A stretch of 64,000 bases of DNA from Campylorhamphus procurvoides (taxonomy: Eukaryota; Chordata; Aves; Passeriformes; Dendrocolaptidae): the NCBI GenBank assembly GCA_013396655.1, contig WBMV01000026.1, positions 1 through 64,000 on the forward strand, given 5' to 3'. Shown here piece after piece: positions 47,832-62,345 of the stretch (position 1 is the stretch's first letter; each line of letters begins with the position of its first letter). A program made the position numbers and the translations under genes. The notes below the pieces were generated by a model. The model was not told the origin of the DNA. It searched no databases and worked only from the letters and a program-made list of their open reading frames with translations.

Positions 47832-50800
47832 CTTCCCAAAGATATTCCTAGTCACACAATTCATCACCTTAGTTGACTTAAGGTCCCTCATGAAATACAA
47901 CAGAATCTCATCTCAAGACTTCATATACTATTTATAGAACCACAAATGAAAAATAATAATCACAACAAAAAAAGAGTTGGCATCACCTTGAACAGATATT
48001 CTAACCAGACAGGACCACAGAAACTGTAAAATCTGCCTGCCTATCAATGTTACATAGATTTTACTTTCAAACAACATATGAAATAAAACAAAACGTTCTG
48101 CTCCAGAAAGTAGAAAACACTCTATGTGCTACAGATTCTAATCTTACTGAATGTAATGTATGAGAATGTAGTTTGAAAGTATATCAGGATGTGCATAAAT
48201 CCAAAACAAATGCTTCCTCATAGCAACTACTGCTCTGAGGAATAAAGAATAGGATCAAATCACAAACAGTGGCATCATCAATAAAAAGCTGAAAAAGATC
48301 ATGTCAAGAGTTTCCTGATCAATTTTTTCTGAATCACAGAAATCAAGCAGTTGGGTTTTTTTCCCCCAAATATCTGATTTCTTGGTTGCCTTCATCTGAT
48401 CTCTCTGAAATGAACTCCTTATTGTTACAAAAGCTTACACTCTTTTGTCAATGAGACCATATCAACATTCGCTTTTGATCTCTACAATACCTTTTTAATA
48501 AACAGAGTCTAAAGTGACTGGTACTTGAGTTGGTGGCCACATCATAGGCAGTGGAAGTTCAGAGGGGTATATTTCACTGTATAATTTATGGCTGTACTAA
48601 GATCAAAAGATAAGAATGTAATCGAGTTCACTGAAGGACAGGCTATGTGAGAGTTTAGGACAGAGACCCAGGAATGGCAAAATACTACTTCAGCCTCCTG
48701 TTCTGCTCTGTTGTGGTCTTGACCAAGTTATCTAACTGCTTTGAGTTAGATTTAGCTTAATTAGTCATCTTCTCTGTAGCTATCTCAGCTACTTACCCAG
48801 ACTCCCTGTGTAGTTAATAAGGCAATATGACTCACGTCTTCAACAACCATTTCCCTCTGAGGGTTAGAACACAAGTTTAGCAACTATTTCAAATGTAAAA
48901 TTTGCATTATAAATGTACAAAGGTAGGTGAGAGTAATCTTCTGTGTTACAGATCTGGCTAGACTAGACACACTAAAAGAGCTTCCATTTCATCTGAATTT
49001 AAGTCACTTCAAAAAATACCAGAAAAGAGAAAAAATCCCACTTGGAAACATCCTAGACCCACTAACTATTATTTCCTTAACCATTCCCTAATGGTGTGCC
49101 TAAGTTCCTGATTGAATGTTAGGTCCAACTACATTTTTTTCCTTGCAAAGGTGCTGTGCATTTACAGAATCAAAGTCATGAAATGCTCAGATAACATGAT
49201 AATGGGATCATATAAGTACCTGGGATAGATGTTGTATATAGCACTATGTGTATATATACCTTGTAAAGGGGCTGAATGGAATCAAAATGGAATGAAAAAA
49301 ATCCCCTGTACTATACCATTATGCTGAGGCTGAACATAATAAACATTTAAGGTCAGAAATGAAAAATTTAGATCTTTTACAGATGTATTTTTGCTTTTTT
49401 GCTAAGGTATGAGTTTGCACATACATGTCTAGAAAATTCACTGTGTATTTATCATCTTTCATAAAGCAAACATTTGGGAACAAGCAGACTGGCAAACAGA
49501 TAAAGTGAAAGTAATCAGCTATTTTTACAAATGCCCTTTTGGCTTTCATGATTCATTGATCAAACACTGAATTTCTTCTTCCTATTTTATATATAGGAAA
49601 TTTGCACACCTCTTTAGGCTGCTTGGTTGAACCAGTTAGCAGAGGTTAGGGATTACTGCATTCTTTCTCATCTGTTATTCAAAAGAGTAATCCCATTTCA
49701 CATGGAAGAAAGTAATATTACACTAATGGTTAACATATTTAACATCAGCTAGGGATTCTGGAACATCATGCTAGTGCATTCCCCATCAGCTGTACTTGCA
49801 GAGTTCTAGACCCACTGACCCATGGGGCAATGCTGGCTCTATCAATTTTATTTGTTTAAGGGTTATAGGGAGCAGATTTGCCTTCTGGATTTTGTACTCG
49901 AGCAGGTACATTGTTCAAGGCATCATAAGCACTACAAATTGATCTTGCAGTTTTAGCGCATCTTGCTGGCTCATGTTGTGTAGGGGAGTGTTCACAAAAG
50001 GAAGTGAAGATTAATCATGGCTGGGAATTGATGTCAAATGCCAAGAGCTGCTTTGGAGCTACTGGTTGAAACATCCACTCTAAACTCTCTAAGGGAGGTC
50101 AGCAAACCACAGGCGACACTGTTACTTAATCAGGAAATGAGCCCAGTCACATTTATGTACCACAGCTGCAAAGGTTTACTTGCCATGCCAGACAAGCGCT
50201 TGGGGTTTGTCTCATCTTGCGCTTCAGAAGCATGAGCATTGTGTACCTCTTCTTCAGTCAGCAAGTCAGTTATCTTTTGATGCAGAACATTCAACGAATA
50301 TTATGTTACAAATATAAATGTAGAACATACAACCCCTTCATGTTAGTAACAATATATTCATTATAAAACCATAATGTGGATTAATATATTGGATTTAGCT
50401 ATGGCTTCAGTGGAAAACTGAATCTGCTGAGCATATCAGCCTTAAAAAGGCCTGTTGAATATTTTCCAATGTTCCAGATTCAGCCATCCCGCTGCCTATA
50501 GCATTGACATCCACTGCATATTAGGTACAGTATAATCTACTAATAAATAACATTAAAAAAATCAAGATAGTAAAAATTTTTAAAACATTTCAACATTTTC
50601 TTCAAATATAGCATATTGATGTACTGACAAAATTCATTAAAGAAATCTATCATTCCTTAGGTTCTGCTAGCACTGTACAAGACAGAAATAATAATAATAA
50701 AAAAAGGAATCCATTATTTTGCAGACTGTCCTTTTACATCTGTTCTGTCACATATTTGCATTGGAAACCTAAACACCAACTCTCATTTCAATCCACAGAA

Positions 50801-53659
50801 TATAAAATGCTCCATATACAGGAGAGACACCACAAGCTTGCTGATCTGTAACCAACCATGTGAAATCTTTAATACAAATCTATAAATCAATGTACAAAGT
50901 TTCACCTGGTTGCTTATCATTAGTTCCTTACTTAGATGGAAATGTGCTCTAAATAATTTAACAGAGATCAAATTACCTTGCTGTCTTGTACATGTGGCCC
51001 TTTACACATTTTATTTAATATTGTATGATGTGTTCTGCATTTACTTTAGGAAATTATTATCCATTCCATCACTTAGAATAATGCAGTAACTATCCAGATC
51101 AATTTCTAACATGCTAAATGAGAAGTATTTTAGATGCCAGCAGTAGCAGGAAAACTGGAACACAAACTGGCAATCTATTTGCAGACTCACCTTGCATTGT
51201 ATATACAGAAAAGTGTTTATCACAGAAAACGCAAAAACTTCCCATGCAATTGGTGGAAATGCCAAGAAAAGGGAAATGTTCTGAAAATGCAAGAGCCTCA
51301 CAAGCCATTGTGCATCATTATAGCAATCCTCTCACAAAGAGCAATCCATTTATGACCAGTTAATGAAAATAAGTCCTTATACCTTTTCTAGTCTTCTTTT
51401 TCTTCTGTCAATACCAATTGGAATTGACATTGCATAGCATCTTGGTAGAGGCACTGAATTCAGCAAAGTCCTTTTCCTGAAGAACATACCTGCTTATTTT
51501 ATCCAAAAGATGCTATGGAAATGTTTGGTGCTTGTTAATTGTCTCTAGACATAGATCAGAAAACAAAGAGGGGGAAAAACCAGTAAAAATTATCCTGAAA
51601 CAAACAACATAAGTAAATACACACAAGAGATGGTGTGTCAAGGTTCTGCAAGTATTATAATTTAGAATTTGTACTTCAGGAGCTAGAGATATCTGTCAAG
51701 ACTGGTGCTTTCAGATTATTTAGGTGGATAAATATGCATTTACAGTTTTCTATTTTTGAAACTGTTTTTCTAAACAAAGCAAGCTATCCTGCTTTGCCAC
51801 CCTGGGTGAGCAGAGAATAGAAAATCCAACCTGAGAGTAACATATGGCACAAGCACTCTGAATAAGGGTCATATTCTGATCATCCACTTAATGCCTAATT
51901 TAGACCTGTAATCTATAAAATTAAATATCTATTATTAGTGTAATTTTTCAGGGAATGTAAGTGATGTTCTCAAGTTTGACATCATAGCAAAACTGATCAA
52001 GGGCTCCATCCTCATTGAGGCACCTATTTTGGCCCCTTGTTTTCAGACACATCTAAAGGAAAGGTAACACATTTAATGCAGGATACATTGAACAGGAGTA
52101 CACTCCAAAGGAAGCTGATACAAAGCACAAAACACAGGGAATTTATGAACAGACACACATCCTGGAGCCTTGAAAATATCTTTTTCTGTATATGGATACC
52201 AATACATATTCAAGAGTGTCCATAAAGGAAAAGGTAAACATGAAGTTAATTCCTCCTTAATTTTTGGCATCCTCAGGATATTCTGAATTGACCTCTGGAA
52301 TGCATGGCTTCATTTTCTCCTAAGTTTTGTGCTACATCTTAGAATTGGCATTTTAGACTTATTCCTAGGGAAGCAGGATCCAAACTCAGTAAAAGAATTG
52401 GGTAAAGAGGAAGGCTGCCTTTCACATCTATATTTCATTTGGTTCCAATTTTCTTCAAAAAGTTATACTCTACATTAATTACAAAGTATTGTTGGCAAAA
52501 ATTATAAGAATGCCTGCGCCTTTTTGCCTCTTGGTTCTGTAGATGCTGAAGATTAGCTTTGTACTGACTTTAACAATATTAATGATCCGGCTTTTTGTGG
52601 CTAACTAACCAAAAAAAAAACCCAGTTCCCTGAAACTTCCTTTATTAACTATCTTTTCTAGATGACCCATAATGATTTCCTCTCAAAAAAAGCTACTACT
52701 TAATTATAGTGGAAAGCTCAGTTGAGTTTCATCTGAAAAAGACAATACTGCAGGTCACTTCATGAAGAAGGGGGATTAGCTAGCCAAATTCCTGTCGTGC
52801 AACTTTAATTCTGGAAACGCACATAAGCAGAGCAGAGGCCACTGTACTGTGCTTGAGCAGGCACAGCCAAGGCACTTGTCAAGTCCCCAGCAGATGCTGG
52901 GTTAGACTTTTGCTCTGCTTCACAGCTGTGCATGGAGTTTGAAATGCTGCCACTGGAAATACCAATGCACCATATGTGAAGGGATGTTCGTCTTTTCCAT
53001 AAGAACAAATATTCCTTAAAACCATGTGATTCAATCCCTTTTCATGCAAGATCTTAATACTGAATACCCTACCCTAGTTGTACATATTTTGAAAAAGCTT
53101 TAAAAAATCCTGAGTGATCCAGCAGGCTTTGCATTTTTTAAACATTTCCTTATCTTCTATAGAGAACCATAGATTACCTCAATATGTGGAAATAACAGAA
53201 TGTCTCAATGCTCAGTGCAGTGTAGGAGAAGAACTAAAGCTATTTGGTGAAGACAGACACAGGAAGGATCTCGAGTTCAAGCCACAACAGAGAAATGTTA
53301 CATCTATTTCTGACTTTTAACAGTTTGGAAGAAACAAGAAACAATTTCTCCAAGAAACCTATTTAGTGATCAACCTCTGTGGTGACATTTTATCTCTAAG
53401 GACAAAATAACAAAAAAAGAAAGCAGTAAATGACAAAATGATGACTGAGTGAAGACATGAAGCCTTAAAACAATGAAACAGTGATATACCAGCTGAGAGC
53501 TTTCATGGAAAGGCAGCTTAGTATAACATTGGGTTTTTTGGTGACTACTATGCCTCAGTGCTGTAAACTGCTTCTCTCTCCTTGAAAGGATATGTGCCAG
53601 TCATTCTAAGAGACCACTACCTGCCATTTTGTCACGCAGTTGTGATATCTTAAAATATT

Positions 53660-53672
53660 AAAAAAAAAAAAA
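53660..53672. repeat. Poly(A) run followed by T run
   Basis: About thirteen A residues are followed by TTC and a T run, which can pair as a short A:T hairpin. It is low-complexity DNA. Confidence 0.8.
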
Positions 53673-53971
53673 TTCTTTTTTTTCTCTTTGGCCTAATTTC
53701 AAATAAGTGGTCAATGGTACATGGTCTGTAATATTTATGACCTATTAGAACGCTGACACTGTCATTGACAATCCATCCCTTAAATTTGGCAGACAGAAGA
53801 ACTGCTACCACAGAATACAAGGAAAAGAAGCAAAGGAAGGAAAGGAAATAAGCCAACAGGTATAAGCTCACTAAATAGTAAATGTGACATATGATGTAAG
53901 TACTTTGCTTTATACATGACATATAGCATAAATATATTTTACACTTTGTGTTGGTGACGCGACTCTGTTCT

Positions 53972-54014
53972 GCAGGTCACCTGCCATGTACTGTATTAGA
54001 GTTCCCTCTACTGG
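53972..54014. promoter_or_regulatory. Possible CTCF-like site beside a 13-bp palindrome
   Basis: On the minus strand 54014-54001 reads CCAGTAGAGGGAAC, matching the CTCF core CCASYAGRKGGCR at all but one position of the first thirteen. Just upstream, GCAGGT-C-ACCTGC at 53972-53984 is a perfect palindrome with paired CAGGT/ACCTG E2-box-type half-sites. Two CpGs lie just before it. A single core match of this quality is expected occasionally by chance. Confidence 0.25.
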
Positions 54015-57000
54015 ATGAGTGACTGAAGCTATTCCTTAATAATTTGTAAAGTAAACCTTAACTTTACTTTTTCTCACCCTGTTTAGTGACTTGAAGTTCA
54101 TACACTGAAAAATTAGTCTCCTCTTAGTGACACGTTGAACCAGAAGACCAGACCACACATAAACAGTAACAGATTTCCCTGATCAATGGTCTTAGAAGGA
54201 ATACACTGTTCAGTTCACTCACAATGCAGAGTTCAATACAAGTAGTATTGTCCAGGTAATGTATATATTCCACAATGGAAGCCTAGGGAAATTCCACAAT
54301 CTGAAAGCCTCCGGGAAGTGCGAGGATTTGAAACAGAAACAGTATATTTAATGTCAATGACATATAGGTTGTGTATGCACAGATAATTGCTTAGTCAACA
54401 ACATAAAAAGTTATGTTGGTTTTAGTCATTGCACAAGAATTCATTGAGGTAAAGGAAGATTCAAAATCTGATTTCCTTAAAGAAATCTTCAAGTTTAATT
54501 AGGCCTAGTCCAGATGCATTACAATATGAAGAGTAATTTCTTGGCCATGGTACTTTGCTTTTACTGTTACAAGGTTCAGATCCTCTGCTACTACTCATGT
54601 CTTTGATCTTTAGTAGCAATTTGACACTTCCAGAACATATTGTGACAATTTTTAATCTGGAACTCAAAATAAAGAGTGAACCAGATGACACTACCAAGCT
54701 TTGCAATAGTCAGCACTTCCTCAATGACAGTTCATCACTCCTGAAGATGGTGGATGAAATACTGAACTTGTTGGAACTTCATCTGGTACTGATTGTTCAC
54801 AGCACAGAAATACACAAATATGCTTATAATTTTCAAAAGGCATATGAGAACCACTGCCACACCTTTCCACACAAGAAAAATCCAATGACTAAACTGTGAC
54901 AAAAGAAGTATTCTGCTTTGAATATTAACTACTGGAAAACTGTAAAATGCCAGACAGTCCTTTCTAATCTCATTCTGCTGCTAACTTACCATTCAGCACT
55001 GAAATGAGGCAATGAAGTTGAAACTAGGCTCACCTTCTATTTCATATACTAGTTGAAATCTACTACCCTACCTTTGGGAGCTTGAACATTATTGCCTATT
55101 TTTAGAGCTTTATGTACTTCTGTGCCCAAATCTTCTGTAGGAGGACATTCACACCGTTTGAATGTCAAGTATCTGTGTGGAGGAGTGGAGGTGAGAAGGC
55201 ACCGTATACAAATTACCAAACCAGCAAGGGAACAGTGTCAAAGCATCAACAGGGCTGTGCATTTCCTGTGGTCTTAATGAAGAAAGGCTAGATGGCTGAA
55301 GTTGCACATATACACCTTTTGCATCAGACTGAATTTGCTTTTAAAAGAAACATGCTACAACATATTCCCAAATCCATTTGAGCTGCATGTTCAAACACTG
55401 CCAGTATAACACATTATGCTGGTACCTGCAACTGAAAGAAACTCTCCTGGCTAGCCAAGACACAGGTGAGAGTCTGTATCTTAAGAATAATTAGTGAAGA
55501 TATTATGTAGGGGTTTGTATTTTTAAGATCTTAAATTCAGTCCTTGTTGATAGCATGGTGGTTGTATACCTTACACATGACCATATATTTTTAACAAGCT
55601 CTTTTAAGACTTTATCCTCAAAAACTATTTAAGAATATTTATTCTCCATGTACCTGTATATGATTTTAGTAATGTCAATAGGACAGCTCACAGATTTAAA
55701 CTCAATCTTCATTAAACTTCTACATTAGGACCTTAACTTTTTATTAAGGATTGATGTATTTTGTCTGGTTTCCTTCACCTTAACATTAGTATGGCACAAA
55801 TTAAATGATCCAATGTTAATCTTATCTGTTGAATTAGTTTTATTCAGATATGCCTATCCTTTTGGGTGGATTTAAATTCAAACAACCCTCTATGGAAGCA
55901 CTCATTTTAACATTAAAACAAAAATGCCTTATGCGTAATTAATGTTGATGCCTAGGTTTCTGAAATGAAACTATCACCTGAAGCCAATGTTTGCTGTATG
56001 TGACAATGACAAAAAAAAGCAGCAGAAGAAATAAAAAAGAACCATGTGTGAGCTGAGTTTTCATATACATGGGTTCAGATATGGTAGTTTAACACTTAAG
56101 GAGTGGAAAATTTAAAAAAGAAAAAAAGAATTGAATGGTTGAACCCAACATCTACCTTCATTGCCTTTGCTGCCAACCTGCAGTGGAAACAGTCCTAAAA
56201 CATTTGGCATCCTGTACATGCACTGTCTTTTGTGGCCTGTGGCTGTGGGAAGGAGGACTACAGCTGCATTGGAATCCCTCTTTCTCATGGAAAATCTGTG
56301 TCGAATATTACCACAAAGAGTAAACAAAATTCCATGGAGTTTTGAAGTGTGTATGAAACATGAATATTTTTGAGATTTATTCAAAACAGGTGGTATTATA
56401 TGGCTTTGTGCAGTATCAGGATGAGTTGCTATCACCTAAATTAAATACAATACTTCACAGTCTTCAAAAAGCTATTCTTTTTCAATATGCATTTCTAGAG
56501 AACCATAATGACGGTATACTGGGTTTCAATTACACAAAGATGTGCTAGTAAAGTACTGTATTAACATTTCATAGAACAACCAGCTTTTGCTAATTTGTAT
56601 CACACCAAACTTCCTAGCTTTAATTAGCAAAAGGAAAGTATCCATTCAATTTGATTAAAGATCCCCAGGTACACTCATGTCCGTCTGAGGAAGTTCTTGT
56701 GAAGATTATAATAATGAGTAATTACCTTAGGCTAAAAGCTGTTCTTATTCCATTGTCTGGAATGAAGAACTTGAACTGATTCCTCTCAGGAAAGAAAAAA
56801 GAATGAAATATTAAATTATATGCAAATTCTGGTTGATAATGAAATTTATCTCTGCATTTTCTCTCTACTGATGTTCTTTAAAAAAACCCACTTCTCCATT
56901 ATATAAGCTCATACTCTGTAAATGGTGTATGGCAGAACCTCTCTCCTTTTTAAGAGTGACAGTGATGGTGTCCCTGGAAGTATTCACACACTCTGTAGTG

Positions 57001-59885
57001 GAGTTTTTTCTGGTTTTTTTTTTTCCCCTTTTACAGGCTTCACCTCTTTGATAGGTACTGACATTTTTGACCTAGATCTAAAAGGAATGAAATTACAATG
57101 GCACGCTTAACTTTTTAGGAAGCAGTTCTCAGATATTAATTTTTGTGACACTGAGCTCTTATGCCAAGTCAGATGCTTTATTTAAGGTTTTGTACCACTG
57201 AGGAGTACAGTCATAAAAAGGCTCTTTCAGCTGACCTTATTTTTCTCTCAAAGACTTTTAATCCCTTGTTACTTAGAATGAAAAGATGAAAGAAGCCCTC
57301 ACAGAAGTGAGGGTACACCAGAGGCAGGCTTGCCATCTAAGACATCCCATGTTGGAAAGGACACCCTGGGCAGCACAAAGATTGCCTAGAGACAGGATAA
57401 AATAAAGATGCACACCATGGTCAGCCCAGGTGTCTTGTCCATCCCAGCTGGAGATCAACAACTCCCTTGTATATTATTCTTTTGGGTGTCCACACCAAAA
57501 ATAAACAAATTAGGGGAGGGATGTGTGCTTGCCCAGGCCATACTCGTGTGTGATTTTGACAAGACTAAGCTCCCATCCAAAATTTAGGAATGACAAAACA
57601 CTGTGGACACTGGTCCGCTGGTCCAGACAAAATCTGACTGTCGCCCATAATCCTATTCTTACTTTTTAAAGGGAACACTCTTCATCTTCCTAGCAATGCT
57701 GGCCAGGATGCTGGAATGAATGAGAGTGTGAGTCTCTGTGTTTGTGTGCAACTTGAAAGAGCAGACAAAAGATATTACCCAAAGTGCTCTTCTCATAGAC
57801 ATTCACTTTGGTAGGATGAAATGTTACTCTTCAGCTTTAACACTCCTTGTTTGTATTAATATCCTGACTGGTTTCATGATTTCTTATTACCACAGCAAGA
57901 TGGATCATGTTACATCCTTAAGGAAAATATTCATCAAGTGCTTTAAGTAAAAAGATCTGTGGAGATTGCCCTATACACTTTTAATGGTTTTTTCATATCA
58001 TGCCAATTCAAATTATGCTGGGATTACAGCACATGTTAGATAGGATAGCAGTAGGGAAAGAGTTGGATGACAGGAAACGGGGAGAGAGTTGCTTCTTTAA
58101 ACTACTTGCTTCCAGATAATTCAACTCTTTGAAACTCCGAAGGATATTTAAAGTGGTTAAGGAGTCATTAAAGACATACACCCTCCACTTCACTCTGCAA
58201 GCACTATATACATTAGCATATTTTTAAGCAATCTGTTATTTATGGGACAGACAGAAAAAAAAATCCTATGAATAGATACATCTTTGTATCATTTCTGCAT
58301 TTGCTTATCCTTTAAAGGGCAAGTTGTATTTCAGTGTTATCAGGTCACCATCAATGTCACTTAGCTTTGTGTAAGGATAAAAAAAAGTTCATTACTGAAA
58401 GTGCTGTTTCTCCAAATGAAAACACTCCCCTGTAGCGAGATCCTGCTGTGTCTAGTTTTCTTGAGAGCAGAGAGGCTGCTGAAAAGGCTGCTTTATCCAC
58501 AAAGGCACTTTCTGATCATCAGCAGCCAAACTCTTATTCATGGTGCTGTTTGATCACAAATAAGTGCCCATGACAACTGTTCTGCAGGATTTAGGATGGC
58601 TGTGAGACTCTACAACAGAATGCTCCCCTGGAAGGGCATTTTTAATAACTTGTTGTTACTACAGGATTTTAATTTTCCTGAGGTGGAATGCTGGTGTATC
58701 AGCTTCGATGAAGCTGACATCTCTGGTTATTTAGATTCATTTAGAGTAGATTCGTGTCTGAGTTTGCCAAAATCTGCAGCTGTTTTACCCAAAGTAAAAC
58801 CTCCTGTGGAAGACTGGCTTTTGCAGGTCCAGTTATTCAGTCAGGTGGAGATAGGCTTTTTTCAAAGTCTTTCAGGCAGATCCCTATAAACACAGAAAAT
58901 CAAAAGGCTGCACTGTCATGGACACAGAGAAGGCAAACTTACTACACAATAAATACACCCATGGATTCATACTTTCTAGGTCCCAAAAAATCTTGTGTTG
59001 ATTGGTTTTCTTCTGACTTAGAGGCCTCTCATTGTGCATTGCTATCTCTTATCAATCAGACATTCTTTCCAAATAAAAATAATCCAGTGCAAGTTCTGAA
59101 TGCTGAGTTAATGCCATTTTTTTGAAAGAAACAAAATTTTCCCAACTAAGCTGGTAAGGAAGTGGCAAAAGATCTTGGTAAAGAAATTATATCAAAGGCA
59201 TGATATCCAAAGAAATGTGCACTTTGTTCCCCACTTTGTTCTCTGAAGTAACTTTCACTAGCTGGTACCAGACTATAACAAAACAGCATGTCACTTGAGA
59301 AAAAGAATTGGTGATTGCCATGGCAATAAACTCCTTAAAATCAATCTGTGAGGAACTACAAGGTGTCTAGCAAGTTCCTGCCTTCCAGGAAGGGCTTCCT
59401 ACCAGCAGGAGGAATCATTTGTATCTATTGAATTCTAAGGCTCTTTTAAGAAACTTGATATCTAAATGCCTTATGTTCATTGAGTTAAAGTGATTCCCTG
59501 GTCAGAGAATGGCAGTAGTTCAGCAAGTCACTTCCCTTCAACACACTGGAGGTAATTAGAAATCTGTTGGGATAAACAGGGTACCTGCCAGGTAAACTGG
59601 ATTGGGAACCTCATTAAAAAGATTTTTGTAAAATAAGCAGTCTAATTATAACCATTGAATGAAGACAGTAGGAAAACATAAAAATAATGCCTTGTGTAAT
59701 TACCCAGTGACTTCTCAAAATCTCCCTGTGCCTGTGGTTTTGTAGCTCTTTGGATTAGGGAGTTTTATTGCACAGTCTATGCACATTAATGGAAAAAAAC
59801 TCCAACAAAACTGCCCAGCTTGGACTGTTATTCTTTTGTATCATTACTCAGAGTGAAATACAGCTTTAGCAGAAGGGTAGAGGAA

Positions 59886-59960
59886 TTTTGGTTTGCTTTG
59901 CTTTGGTTTTTTTGTTCATTCATTTGGTTGGTTTGGTTTGTGTTCTTTTGCTTTAGTAAG
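59886..59960. repeat. T/G-rich low-complexity tract
   Basis: The plus strand consists largely of TTGG, TTTG and TTTTTTT words (for example GGTTGGTTTGGTTTG near 59926-59940). It gives rise to aromatic-rich open frames on one strand and Gln/Asn/Lys-rich frames on the other, neither of which is a gene. Confidence 0.8.
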
Positions 59961-61005
59961 AACGGGCACTTTTTGATTTTTTTTTTTTCAGGAACTGATC
60001 TTTGGGTCTTAGCAATTTTACTAAAAATGGACAATATTTAAAGTTATTCCAGATGAAAAAGAAGAGATGGACAAGGAGAGAAAGCCTTAGACCATTAGAC
60101 CTGAATAGACCACTAGATTATTAGATGGCATGTTAATCAAGTTCATGTCTTTCATAAACTACATGGGTCAGTTAGCAAATTGTCTCTGAGTGCAGCTTGG
60201 GCTATGCAGGTCACTGTGAAGTAAAATTTCAGTGGTTCAGTATTCTCAGCTGGCCTCTTAAATGGCCAATGTATTACTTTCTGTAGGAAAAGGAAAACAT
60301 GTAGACATCACTGAGAAATTTTTAGGCTATTTCATTCAATATAAACAGGGCAAAAAGCAAAAATGAGGAATGCAATAAGTTCACAGAAGATGCAGTATCA
60401 GATTTAATTATTTTTCACCAAATAATTTTTCTTAACTGTACTAAAAATAAATTGTTCCTTCCACTTCTGCATTAATAAAGATCAAATGACAAGCACTCTT
60501 TGTGAATGAATTACCAGAAGGTATTGCGGTGGCCCTGAGGTGTTCTGGAGCAAACGAGTGGTTCTAAGGATGTCCAGATATAGCAGACCAATTGGGTATG
60601 CAAAAAACTTAATTAAAATTAGCAATAATTCCTTAGGCCATTTCCTCTTAAGTAAATATTCTGCATCTTTCAAATTCTGGCATGATCTACTCTGACAGTT
60701 TTGGAAGAGTTGCTCTTTTTAACAGATTGCAGTCTAACCCCAAAATAAACATTTAATAAAAGAACATTTTTATGGAACAGTTCATTTAATCTTCCAGTGG
60801 AGCCTATTAAAAACACATTCAGTTTAAAAACAAATAAAGATGACATTATTGAAGGTTTCAGTCTAGGAATTAAGATTTTTCATTAACTTTGTTTTCAAAA
60901 AAATTCTGTAGTTATTCCATTGGCTTTAATGATGGTATTTTTGGTACAAACCTGTTTTTCTTTCCTATTACTCATTAATTTTATTTTCCTCTTTACTCCT
61001 CCTTT

Positions 61006-61022
61006 TTTTTCCTTTTTTTTTT
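61006..61022. repeat. Poly(T) run with central CC
   Basis: Two T runs are separated by CC, within a longer pyrimidine tract. It is simple low-complexity sequence. Confidence 0.7.
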
Positions 61023-62004
61023 CTGCACTACTTCATGCACAGTGATTATGTAGTACTGGATCTGGTCTTTTCTTAAAGATGGTAGCCATCGGTTTGCTTA
61101 ACTTGTTTTAGTATTTGGCTACAAAAAGCAAGAGAACTGCAAACTGTCTGGTGACATCAGTATTCTGTGATGTTTCATTCAGAAGGCACTGCTATTGCCT
61201 TTAGCTCTGGAAGTACCCTTCCTCATCTCACACCTCTCTAGCTAAGTCCGACTGGGGCAGTCAAGGGAGAATTTTCACATTTTAAACACTTTACCTTAAG
61301 AGACATTAAAAATGGGAAAGTATAAAAAGTCTTATGTTTTACAGTTCCATACTCCAGAAATTTCTAGAAAACAGTGGCTTTAGGCACAATTTTCATAAGA
61401 ATACTGTTGTGACATAATCTGTTTGCATGCATTGCTTTTAGGTTTTGTTAGGGGGCTATTTAAGAGTTACTGATAAAAGACAGTTGCCACATATGAAATT
61501 AGTGCCCCTCTGAATCAGGCTTTCTCAGAGGTAGCTGAGAGCCAAATTCAAGCTGTTAAAAGCTCTCTAGAAAAGTCATAGGCACACAACAAAGATAAAA
61601 AGAAAGGTATTCTCTGAGGGATACCATTTGTTTCTGTGGGGAAAAAGGCATCTAAAACTGCATGAGCACATCTGGAGAGGACACAGACACCACAGCCTCC
61701 TTTCAAAGTAGCACTGTGGGCCAACTAAAGACTGGGTCTGCGTATTTTTCAAAAGAATCCCGACCCAGAACACCACAGAGTGCCCATATCCACTGTTCCT
61801 GATTAGAATGTCCCCTGGTCACTGTTTCTGTGATCTCTTTCACCTTAAATGAAGCCTCATGCTACTTTTGATGAAGGTGAAGATTCACTTTAGTAATTAG
61901 TATACAACTTGAAAATCCTTGTGCATTTAGTAGGACAAAAAGGATCAGGAAGCCTCAAAAACACGACTAACTGCTATGCTCCCCTAGTGGAAATGTGGGA
62001 AATT

Positions 62005-62345
62005 ACACATCACAGAATTAATCACAGAATCACTGAATATGCTGAGATGGAAGAGAATCACAAGGACCACCGAGCCCAACCCTTAGCCCTCCACAAGAGC
62101 ATTCCCAAGAGTCACACCATGTACCTGAGATCATTGTCCAAACACTTCTTGAACTGTCAGGCTTGGTGCTGTGACCACTTCCCTGGGGAGTCTGTTCAGT
62201 GCCCAACCACCCTCTGGCTGAAGAGCCTCTTTCTAATACCCAACCTAAACCTCCCCTGAAACAACTTGAGGCCATTCCCTCTGGTCCTGTCACTGGCCAC
62301 CACAGAGAAGAGATCACCATACATTTTTTGTTCAAGTAGGCTATA
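62005..62345 (-). mobile_element. CR1 LINE 3'-end fragment
   Basis: On the minus strand, frame 62315-62196 reads [20 protein letters not shown] and then [19 protein letters not shown], the conserved C-terminal block of CR1 pol. In another frame [14 protein letters not shown] follows, so at least one frameshift is present. At 62009-62032 the plus strand has TCACAGAAT units, the reverse complement of the ATTCTGTG-type octamer that ends CR1 elements, so the 3' end is intact while the element is 5' truncated near 62320-62345. Sequence agreement with the familiar bird CR1 3' consensus is better here than in the other two copies, which suggests a younger insertion. It is inactive. Confidence 0.95.
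62009..62032 (-). repeat. CR1 terminal octamer microsatellite remnant
   Basis: Two TCACAGAAT-like units flank a TAA spacer. CR1 elements lack a poly(A) tail and end in a short (ATTCTGTG)-type array, which identifies this as the 3' terminus of the adjacent copy. Confidence 0.8.

Larger units (their letters stand above)
47221..62004. other. AT-rich non-coding DNA, no gene seen
   Basis: The longest frames are 123 codons (58754-59125), 114 codons (54555-54899), 107 codons (56112-56435, minus) and 97 codons (58596-58889). None resembles a known family well enough to call. Poly(A) runs lie at 47568-47581 and 53660-53672, an exact 11-bp tandem duplication (AGCAAACTCAG) at 47810-47831, a T/G-rich tract at 59886-59960 and T runs at 61006-61022. 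A MEF2-type CTATTTTTAG lies at 55096-55105. The CTCF-like site at 53972-54014 is listed separately. No RNA gene or named repeat was seen. Confidence 0.6.

Noticed and set aside
54568..54580. GGTTCAGATCC, similar to a tRNA B box
   Set aside because: The invariant bases after GGTTC do not fit, and no A box or cloverleaf can be built upstream.
54555..54899. 114-codon plus-strand open frame in unique DNA
   Set aside because: A rough stop-codon calculation for DNA of this base composition gives about one ATG frame of this length per 64 kb by chance. I recognise no domain in it.
58596..58889. 97-codon frame containing DFNFPEVECW, recalling the GDFNFPD motif of CR1 endonuclease
   Set aside because: The resemblance is limited to about eight residues. 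The flanking residues do not follow the CR1 endonuclease, and the nucleotide sequence is not recognisable as CR1.
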